The translations under genes and the position numbers were made by a program. Positions 33,290 to 64,000 of a stretch of DNA of 64,000 nt are shown piece by piece. Positions within the stretch are counted from its first letter, which is position 1, and every line of letters begins with the position of its first letter. The notes beneath the pieces were generated by a model, which was not told where the DNA came from, made no database searches, and saw only the letters and a program-made list of their open reading frames with translations. The stretch is from Liolophura sinensis (lineage: Eukaryota > Mollusca > Polyplacophora > Chitonida > Chitonidae), in NCBI RefSeq assembly GCF_032854445.1, contig NC_088306.1:16151764-16215763 (forward strand). Direction: 5' to 3'.

Positions 33290-34545
33290 GTTACAAGTAG
33301 GATACTCGCTACAGCACTGTTGGTGTTAAGCGGTGGATCGGGCATGGCTACAGATCTCTTGGAATTAAGTGTGGAATCGTCGCTACAGCTTTCTTGGGGC
33401 CAAAGGGATACAAAATCGAAGCTGATTGGGCTGACAGTGGAGATAGGGTTTCCTGGGTAAAATCTTGCAGCCTTAGTCACGCTTGAATAAATCTACATGC
33501 CTAAAACTCAGCTTAGGTAAGACATAGCCTGGACTTGCCTATCTCTCACACTAGCCAATCAGAGTCGACTCTGTAACCCTTTAAGTGGAGTTAAATGCGG
33601 GAACACGGCTACAGCTCTCTTGGAATTAAGTGCTGTATCGTGGCTGCAGCCGAGTTAGAGTTAGTGCTGGATGGTGGCTACAGCTCAGTTGGAGTTAAGT
33701 GCTGGATAGCCACTACAGCTCAGTTGGCTTTAAACGCGGGATCGTGGATACAGCTCAGTTGGAGTTAAGTGCTTGATAGCCACTACAGCTCAGTTGGAGT
33801 TAAGCCCGGGATCGTGGATACAGCTCAGTTGGCGTTAAGGGCGGGATTGCCGATACAGCTCTGTTGGCGTTAAGCGCGGGATCGTGGATACAGCTCAGTT
33901 GGCGTTAAGGGCGGGATTGCCGATACAGCTCTGTTGGCGTTAAGCCCGGAATCGTGGATACAGCTCAGTTGGCGTTAAGTGCTGGATAGCCACTACAGCT
34001 CAGTTGGAGTTAAGCGCGGGATCGTGGATACAGCTCAGTTGGCGTTAAGGGCGGGATTGCCGATACAGCTCTGTTGGCGTTAAGCGCGGGATCGTGGATA
34101 CAGCTCAGTTGGCGTTAAGCCCGGGATCGTGGATACAGCTCAGTTGGCGTTAAGTGCTGGATAGCCACTACAGCTCAGTTGGCGTTAAGCGCGGGATTGT
34201 GGATACAGCTCAGTTGGAGTTATGTGCTGGATAGCCACTACAGCTCCGTTGGCGTTAAGCCCGGAATCGTGGCTACAGCTCAGTTGGCGTTAAGGTCGGG
34301 ATTGCCGATACAGCTCTGTTGGCGTTAAGCGTAGGATCGTGGCTACAGCCCAGTTTGAGTTAAGCGCGTGATCGGGAACACTGTTCTGTTGGAGTTAAGA
34401 GCGGGATCGTGTCTACAGCTCAGTTGGAGTTCAGCTGAGGATCGTGGCTACACCTCAGCTGGAGATAGGCCCAGGATAGTTGCTACTCGTCTCAGCAGTT
34501 GTTTAGCGCAAGATCGTGGCTACAGCTCAGCTGAAACCCTTTCGT
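33290..34545 (+). repeat. 35-bp minisatellite with A-box-like core
   Basis: About 35 copies; the unit is GGATCGTGGATACAGCTCAG plus TTGGCGTTAAGCGCG. Variants (GGATAGCCACTACAGC and GGATTGCCGATACAGCTCTG) recur in pairs, so there is higher-order structure. CAGCTCAGTTGG in most units matches the tRNA internal promoter A-box (TRGCNNAGYNGG) except for the first base; GGGATCGTGG is a poor B-box. Confidence 0.92.
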
Positions 34546-34841
34546 CTCAGATTCAGTTTTCAAGTTGTACAGAATGTACATATGCACGCATTGTTCTCAG
34601 GATTAATTATAAAAAAAATACCGCATTCTACTCATATTTTTTAAGTCAATACAAAATACCAAATGCTACGTATAAGACGGGAAGAAATGTTGTACATCCT
34701 AGACTTAGTATATCAAGGAGACAAATCTTTCCACCCTCAGACTTTCCCGGTAGTTTTTCGCCAAGTACCCAGCTTTCATCCACCCATAAATCTGACCATG
34801 CACCCTATAACTCAAAACATCACTGAGTGCGGCGTTGTTTT

Positions 34842-34990
34842 TTATTTACTTATTTATTTGATTGGTGTTTAAAGCCATACTCAAGAATATTTCACTTTTT
34901 TACAACGGAGACAGGTATTAGGGTTGAAGGAAACCGTGCAGAGCCCGGCGGGGAGGGGGCATGACCATCCCCAAGTTGCTGAAGCGCGGC
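34842..34990 (-). mobile_element. SINE 3' half
   Basis: TTATTTGATTGGTGTTTAAA, GCCATACTCAAGAATATTTC, GAAACCGTGCAGAGCCCGG, CATGACCATCCCCAAGTTGC. Confidence 0.85.
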
Positions 34991-37419
34991 GTTCAACAAC
35001 AATCAGATAAATATTTAAATCCTGACCCCAATAACCCCCCCCCCCCACCCAATCCCCACCCATTCACAAATCCATCTCCTACGTCCACTTTATATCAGAG
35101 TACAACAGATTATATTAAAGTACAACAGAAGTTTGAGTACATGCCGTCCACATTATGAGCCCGCTTGTAAGCGTAGTATTTGTATGAGCATGCGCCCTAG
35201 TCCTTGCAAATTTCTCATAACATGTTATCTTTGTTTTTTCTCAGCAGATTGTTTTGTATCGTAAATACCGGGAATCTGCACTGAAAGCCTGCATAGCCAG
35301 TATAGATCTGCTCATTCACTGCCAATGACTATATTTTCTCCTGTCTACCTTTCATCCTTCCGTTTATGTAGACGAGCTATCTAACCCAGCAATACCTGGC
35401 CCGTGGACTGGGCGGGCTTACGGGCCGATATCGACTATGCTGGCAGACTCAAGGATCAACGAGGCCTGAGCAGCCAAATCGATCTGCACGGAATGAGACC
35501 GTGGGAAAAGACCTGTGCACATTGGAATGGCTGAATTACAGCTCTTCTGGGCACCCGGCCAACTTTGGGTCCAACTTGCGCATGATCGTTGAGGTCGCAA
35601 GTTCAAATCCAGCTCTCGCGGGTGTTAGGCGATGGGGTGGTTTTACATTGAATCTGTCAGGTTTCACTTACTCGCAAGCTTACATCTGTGTATGTACATG
35701 CAGTAAGGGGGATTTTTTTTCAGTGTGTAATTAATACCAACTTCAGTTTCTTTCATTTTTTCCATCACGATTCGCAGAACAGCTGAGATGACATTTGAGA
35801 AGATGTGTGTTTGATTACACAAAGTTCCCAACTATAACGTTCTCAAAACACTGTTTTGCCCAATATATCGAAATTACGTAAATACACATATGTAAGCTCC
35901 ATGGAGAATCTGAAGGGACAAGAACAGATATACCAGTTACCGGTTACATCAATCGTATACAGAATTGAAAAAGTGAGCACCAGACTTACATATGCATATA
36001 TTACATTGCGCATGCGCAATAAGACCTGAAAGAAAACTTATTTCTCAAAATTTGAGAGTATGACGGGTTGCACACATGTATATCTTTACGTCAGAGGATA
36101 TTCAAGTGTGTCATATAGCAATTATACTGTAACAAAATACCAGTACCTCATCTATATATTATATATCACAATTAAGACGTGTCATTCAGTATAGATGCAT
36201 CCTACATTTTCCTACCGCATACGTAAGTCCGTTAGCAACTTGTGGATGGTCGTGGGCCTGTAGTGATCTATCAACAGAATCGTGGCTGTGCGGAGAGGGG
36301 TGGGCGTGGGGGAAAGCATTTAAACAAAAGGCATGATTGCCACTCCCCCGGTGTCTTATCATCCCCTTAACTTCTTCCTCTACCGTTCTAGGTTACGTGC
36401 GTACTTTCAGGATCCCCACCCCCTACCTGTCACTTTTTCCGGATGCACCCTGCGTCTCCACCCACGTACTGTTGACCTCAGTTATTATTCTCGGACCCAG
36501 AACTAACCGCTACCATCTTCTCTGGTCGTACGATCGACACGCGGAACTCTCGAACTGAATCACGTCATAATGAGATAATTACAGGAAGATGAACAAGTGT
36601 GACTTATCTTAGTTTGTCAAAACTACGTGCACCGGTTTATCTAAGGCTGGACAGAAAAGGCCGTGAATGAAATGTGTCACAGTTGCCTGTAATAAAAACG
36701 ACAAAAATCTAAAACCCTATATATAAATTGAGATAAGAGCGATGTACATGCAGTATTACTTGCATAACTAAACATTTATATATGCTCCTACATGTATATT
36801 AATGGTGTAATTAACTAAGTTCAAATTTAATTTTAAAATGTCTCTTTAAGCGTAGGCCTGCAGAATGTGCCCGTATGTGCAAAAGTTACACAAATGTATT
36901 ACATTAAACACGTTCTTCTTTATTTAAAATGCTGTGAAAATTTGAAACGTTTGTACTGTCCATCAGTAAGTTTTCAACAATTTTTCATTTGGAGGTACGG
37001 TAATTAAGTAGTTATCAGGTATCAGTTGCTAAAGTGGAGGTCAGCGCCGATGCCAGCGGAAGGTGAGAATTTCGTAAGAAAACATCGTATTAGTTCATGC
37101 TTTCTATTGGAGAGAAGTTGCTGCGGAGTTAAAATGTGGGGTGAAGTTCGCCCGCCGACGTACTATTTCTTAGGTAAATTTTCCTTATATGGGTATATAG
37201 GTCAACAGGGGTGGAGCTTAGAAAAGTCCCGTTCACAAAATAGTTCAACTCTGTAGAGCGTAAGTATATGGGGATCCGTAAGGGGCACAATAGGTGGCCT
37301 GCTATGTTCTGAAATAAACAAACGCCACAACTTTTCTCAGCATTGTCATTCGACAAACCAGACTCTTGCAGCGGCTAACTTATATCGATACGTTTGTGAT
37401 TATTTACTCGACTTCTCTC

Positions 37420-37907
37420 ACAGAAGGTAAACGCCACAAATGAGATAAGTTTTCAAGGTAAGCACTTTTCCTGTGACGCAAATCTTTAGTGACTACTACG
37501 TCACAGCGGACCCCCTGCGAAGCTGCACCGGGATATAGTACAAGCTGTGGATGCGATTGTTTTTTTTTTTTTTGTTTTTTTGTCTATGGTTAAATACTCT
37601 GCGTTCAGATCGTACTAAATGATCAATTAAAATATTGTGGCGAGTGGCACACGTGGCATTTTTACGAAACTGGGCATTTTCCGATCTTCCTATTTCGGAA
37701 TTATGTTTTAGTGCGCATGCTTACGTGGAGTGGTCAGAACGAGGCTAAAAATTTCGCCAAAGTTTTCTGTGTCCCCTCATCACAGAAAAGTTGTTAGGAA
37801 AACTTCGGGATTTATTTAATTTTTTCGGGTGCGGGTGGGGTCAATACCAGAACAGAGAGGGAGAAGACTCTTCAACGGTGTGACCGGTCAACTTTCAGGC
37901 GCCGAAA
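37420..37907 (+). promoter_or_regulatory. Probable YAP promoter and 5' UTR
   Basis: Region just before the YAP start. It contains a CRE-like TACGTCAC at 37497-37504, a T-run at 37560-37575 and a G-rich GGGTGCGGGTGGGG near 37830. The in-frame TGA at 37881-37883 is within the leader. No transcription start can be fixed. Confidence 0.4.
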
Positions 37908-59860
<21,953 letters not shown>

Positions 59861-61349
59861 GTGAGTACTGCTTGTGGGCACTGTTATGTACATGAAGGCA
59901 CGGTCATAGCTTTTATCCCTGCTAGTCCACTCTGGTGCAAGAAGACTTTGCAGAGAGGTTGTCTTGATTAAAACGCAATTTAGATTGCCCAAGACATAAT
60001 TTGGATAGCCAGTATGAGTTGATCATTTCTGGATGAAGTGAAGGAGTCGAGGATGGAGATTTAGATGGGAGTGAAAGAAAAATAAGTATTATTTTTGTGT
60101 GAACATGAGGGGAAAGACCACTGAAACTCGTATGCAAAGCTAGCTTTATGAACCACTTTTGCTGTCACCCAAACACCATTTTTACATGGAGTGTGGGAAC
60201 AGCTTATTCTGTGTAGAGTAGATAGGGGTCTAGTAAACTCCACAAGAACTTACAAAAGTGAAAATCAAACTTGAAAATCACCGGGCTCCAGTGAAATCAA
60301 TATGGTGTACTTATATGTAGATGAAGCCCACCAAAGTATTCAAGCATTTGACTGTATTAATTCAATCAAAAAAAAGTCTGAAAAAGGAAGTACTGTAATT
60401 CTTCAACCATTTCGTGTGTTTGCAAGGTATTTATATACAAGCATATTCTGAAGGCCTTCTTCTGTGTTGACTTTTTGGGCAGCCCTACAATTAGCCAATA
60501 CAACCAATGTAATTTTGTCCTCAAAATCAATTTAAAAGTGTGCAAAAATTACACTGAAAGTTGCTCATACATTCGCGAAAAGGTTGAGAAATTAGAGTGA
60601 CAGTAATTTCTGATGAACAGGTAGTTGCAGTATAAACATTTACAAAGCCAACTAATCTACTTAAGTTTTGTACATGTTTTGTTCAGACACTTTTTGATTT
60701 CATCACAAAACGGCAAAAAGAATCCCCCGCAAAAAAATGAGTGGGCGTCTTGCCTTCTTTTCGTGGAATGTAGAAGTTTAGGACAGATACAGTGCAGTTA
60801 CATGAGTGACAACGATTTACTGTAAGCAGTGTCTCATATATGTCTCAGCATAAATGCATATACTAATACCATTATCAGTAGGGTAGGTATCTATAGCAGA
60901 ACGTTGCTTACAGTAATAATGGAAGTTGTTATTCGTATAACAGCTCTGTGTTAATAGACAACTCTTAGGATTTCCATGTGCTTTGAATCTTGCCAGGCCA
61001 TGTTTTTGGAGGTGCCCAAGTGAACTTAAATCATAATACAAAATCTCTTGTTCATTCTGTGCGATTCCTGAGTGAACTCACTCACAGTTTAACAAATATC
61101 AAATATGTTCCTCTTCTCGCCCGAGAAAACACGGGGCATGTTTTTGATTTTAGCAGTTGTCAAACAAAAATTGCATTTGTATTATCTTTATGATTGTCCA
61201 ATGCTAGTAGTGAGATTGTCCTACACCAGTAATGAGATTGCCCTACACTAATAATGAGATTGTCCTACACCAGTAATGAGAGTATGTTACTTGTTTGTTA
61301 TTGATCGAATCCCAGTGTGTTTGTAAACAGAGCAGTCTTGCTATATCTT

Positions 61350-61368
61350 TGTGTGTGTGTGTGTGTGT

Positions 61369-61435
<67 letters not shown>
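61350..61435. repeat. Compound self-complementary microsatellite
   Basis: A GT run, then GCGC, about 23 AT units, then an AC run. The GT and AC arms are complementary, so the block can fold back on itself. Confidence 0.95.
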
Positions 61436-63071
61436 TTCACATGTACATACATACTTGTTGGATGCATGTAACTATTGACAACATGCTAACCTTGATTTGG
61501 CCTTGTATTTGTCTTTGAACATGGAAGTTTTAAGATGTCCATAGAATGTGTTTTAGCTGTCCTCAGTCCCCCCCACCTTCCCAGCCTCAACCCCAAACCC
61601 GACTTGAAACATTTGTACTAATAATTAGGGTGTTTACAAAAGCCCCAAACTGCTTTGCTTTTCAACTTAAAAGGAGTTCTCTCTTATTTTCACTCCGTCA
61701 ATGGTCCCTTTTGGAAATTAAAAGTCTAATGCATGCGTATTGATAAAAGACGAATTTTCCACTCCCCAAGTGTAGATAAGAAAAGAAAGCAAGAAGGGAA
61801 GCGCTGGCAATGGTACAATTCTAACAGTTTCTTCTTGGAATACCGTGTTGTTTTCATGTAAGTCAGTCCTACATTCGGAAATAAATAGGATGTGCCTTGA
61901 GAAAGTGGTCGTTGTACATTTGTCATTTTCTGTTAATATGCCCTGAATGCCTCAGAATGAGAACTTGTAAAGTGTACTGTACAACACACTCCAACGTAAC
62001 TTTCCAGCCAAACTTGACTGTTCAATCCTTAAGTGGCCGTTGCTCTTTTTGTAGGGTGTGTGGAGAGGTGTAAGTTTGATTTCTACCCTGTTGGCATTGT
62101 CATGGCTATAGCACACTGTCTTCTTGCTTCTGTCAAGGCAATGATCTGCCCATATATCCCTGTATTCGTTCTGTTGGTGGCCTTTTCTGGGTTACCTCCC
62201 TTTAACAGTGTTTGGTACACTACCTTCCCAACAGAGGGAGCTCTGCATTGACTTCTTTGAAAATTTAAAAATTACAAACTGAAATGATTTTGTGCGACAT
62301 AAAGAAGTCTTTTAATATTCGTTATAGATGTTTATTCCACAGTGAACATGAAGGGAAAAAAAACGTTCTTTTTTAAGCATAGTACCAAATAGTGTAAAGG
62401 GGAGGCAGCACACATAACCAACGCCTGTGCTTCTCCTTTTGAATATGCATGCGTTGATAGAGCTGTGGGTGTAATGACCTTGACCTTTTCTTTTTTTTTT
62501 GTCTGGCCTTGAACCTTAATAGTGTCGTTTCTGGAATGACATACGGCAGCTTTTGGGTGGTGGGCTGAAGTGCAGTTGTAAACATCCTAATATTAGATCA
62601 ACTATACACCATATTCACACAATGGCTTCATATTTATATGTATTTACCTGTGTATAATCTTCATTATCATTAAGTGTCTACATTATGGATAGGTATGGAA
62701 ACTGGTGTCTTCTTGTTATTCACAAGTTTGCATGCTCTTTTTATCCTCAATGTTTCGCCGATAAATGTTTGTAAATCCACATAGTGCAGCTTTTAATGGA
62801 TACCTGTTTTGATTAAAGTTGCTGTTGTTTGTACGATGTAGGTGTTGAATAGCTGAAGTATTACAGTAAAATGCTTTCTATGAAAATCCTTAAACTATCT
62901 ATAATGCAACAGTTTGAAATTATTTTAAATGACCTATACTGTTTGCTCAGTAATTTGGGCCAAGCTATAATTCTGTCTGTGGTGAACTCAAACTTCACAT
63001 TACTTGACAGGAAGACCTGACGTTCAGTTAGTTTGGATACATTCACTAAGCCACATAGTTTGGGTTAAGAT

Positions 63072-63208
63072 ATTAATATCTTCACGGTCATGGGTTTCCC
63101 CTGGGCTCTGCCCAGTTCCCACCCACCATAATGCTGGCCGCCGTAGTATGAGTGAAATATTCTTGAGTACGGCATAAAACACCAATCAAACAAGTGAATA
63201 AATATTAA
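63072..63208 (+). mobile_element. SINE 3' half
   Basis: CCCCTGGGCTCTGCCCAG, CACCATAATGCTGGCCGCCG, GTGAAATATTCTTGAGTACG, GCATAAAACACCAATCAAAC. Confidence 0.92.
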
Positions 63209-63484
63209 TATCTTTAAATCTCTCAGGGACACTGTGTTTGTTCAGTCTAATCCTTGGACTGGCAACACCCTGTCACCAGTGTTCTTGGGGTCTTTATGTA
63301 ACATGAAAGCCTTATTCTTCAGTTTTCGCATCTGCCTCTCTGACCAATATTTTGAAACATTCTAAGAGTGGTGTAGATAAACAATTTCCTCAGTTTCCAT
63401 GAAGCTTGCATCTTAAATGACACAAACAAATCATTTTCGTGATAATTGAATGCAGGTGGTCTTTCATGAAGTCTGCTTAGACAT

Positions 63485-63615
63485 TGAAAATTGGTGTTCA
63501 GTTACTTGCCAGACGGTTTCCTTCTGATGCTCTGGTGTCCTCCACGAATGAAACCCGTACACTGTAGTATGAGTGAATATGGTTAAGTATAATGTTTAAC
63601 GCCAATCAAATACAA
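63485..63615 (+). mobile_element. Degenerate SINE 3' half
   Basis: GTCCTCCACGAATGAAACCC, GTAGTATGAGTGAATATGGT, TAAGTATAATGTTTAACGCC, AATCAAATACAAG: the tail is recognisable but old. Confidence 0.6.
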
Positions 63616-64000
63616 GTAAACCAAATTTTTTTTTTTTTTTTTTGAAAAAACAATTTCTCTGATATCACAAAGCTAAGTATTTCTCTTCTGACTCTTAATT
63701 TTACAAACTTTAAACAAAATAAGTTAAAAATGCAACATGTACTCTAGGAATGTATTATCTTCTGTGCTATGGCGGCCTTGGTGTAAGCTTGCATACGGTG
63801 TGTAAAGTGCTTGAACATTTGCGACTACATACGTTCGTGAAACACATCCTACAGTGCAGCAAGTGAAATAGCTCCTTGAACTGTAACTTTCCAAAATATC
63901 TAATCCTTGATGAATGTCATGTGGAAAACCGGAGAAATCACTGTTATGCAACAGTGACAAAGTTGATCAGTGTCTTCTGAAGTTGTGTATCATGGTGTGT

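Larger units (their letters stand above)
27478..37880. other. Intergenic spacer between gene C and YAP
   Basis: About 10.4 kb with no confirmed gene. It contains several SINEs, a microsatellite at 30.5 kb, the 35-bp array at 33.3-34.5 kb and an orphan exon candidate at 32.1 kb. In 29.4-30.5, 35.2-36.7 and 36.7-37.4 kb I see nothing beyond degenerate tRNA-like words (for example near 35.59 kb). Confidence 0.55.
59861..64000 (+). other. YAP1: YAP intron 3 (open to window end)
   Basis: No further YAP exon recognised. It contains a compound microsatellite at 61.36-61.43 kb and two SINE copies near 63.1 and 63.5 kb; otherwise AT-rich. Confidence 0.65.

Noticed and set aside
33300-34545. Array of real tRNA genes or a CRISPR-like array
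   Set aside because: Units are 35 bp with no unique spacers, no tRNA fold and no good B-box; it is a minisatellite.
35500-35665. Possible SINE with tRNA-like word CAAGTTCAAATCCAGC
   Set aside because: Only a B-box-like word and short similarity; boundaries cannot be defended.
62033-62251. 72-codon hydrophobic frame as a possible membrane protein or YAP exon
   Set aside because: No splice phase agreement with YAP exon 3, no YAP-like sequence and no homology recognised.

Overview
The window is nuclear DNA from an invertebrate animal, most probably a mollusc and at least a lophotrochozoan. Genes are split by long introns with GT-AG borders. The intergenic DNA and introns are full of tRNA-derived SINEs that end in the same tail, of the kind reported from molluscan genomes (V-SINE/RUDI-like; recognised from memory, not searched). 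Minisatellites are abundant. No RNA gene, CRISPR array or bacterial feature was seen. The species cannot be named from the sequence alone.

Region 1 (1-27.5 kb) is a cluster of three paralogous SLC16/monocarboxylate-transporter-like (MCT) genes. Gene A is on the minus strand (window start to about 6.66 kb; its 3' part lies outside the window and its 5' start is unresolved). Gene B is on the minus strand (8767-17143), is complete, and is predicted to encode 540 residues from 5 coding exons. Gene C is on the plus strand (19772-27477) with 6 coding exons. It is head to head with B and would encode 538 residues except for a single extra base in exon 4. Exons 2 and 3 are 144 nt in all three genes, and exon 1 is 112 nt in B and C. 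B lacks an intron that C has, and B and C still share recognisable intron 3 sequence. A truncated Jockey-like retrotransposon lies antisense in B intron 2.

Region 2 (27.5-37.9 kb) is a gene-poor spacer holding SINEs, a roughly 1.2 kb array of a 35-bp repeat carrying a tRNA A-box-like motif, and one orphan exon candidate near 32.1 kb.

Region 3 (37.9 kb to the window end) is the 5' part of a YAP/Yorkie gene on the plus strand. Exon 1 encodes the TEAD-binding region, two HxRxxS LATS-type sites and half of WW1. A 20.2-kb intron follows. Exon 2 completes WW1 and carries WW2. Exon 3 encodes the start of a glutamine/arginine-rich coiled coil. The C-terminal transactivation part is beyond the window. 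Intron 1 holds large 81-bp and 30-bp tandem arrays, intron 2 a 39-bp array, and the whole YAP part is rich in the palindrome TACATGTA.

The MCT genes would encode plasma-membrane solute carriers, while YAP is a nuclear Hippo-pathway co-activator. No functional link between them is implied by adjacency. Nearly all other long open frames are by-products of tandem repeats whose unit lacks stop codons. I found no convincing new multi-gene system. The most interesting signals are the evolution of the MCT cluster (frameshift, intron difference, repeated splice-acceptor segment) and the A-box array.
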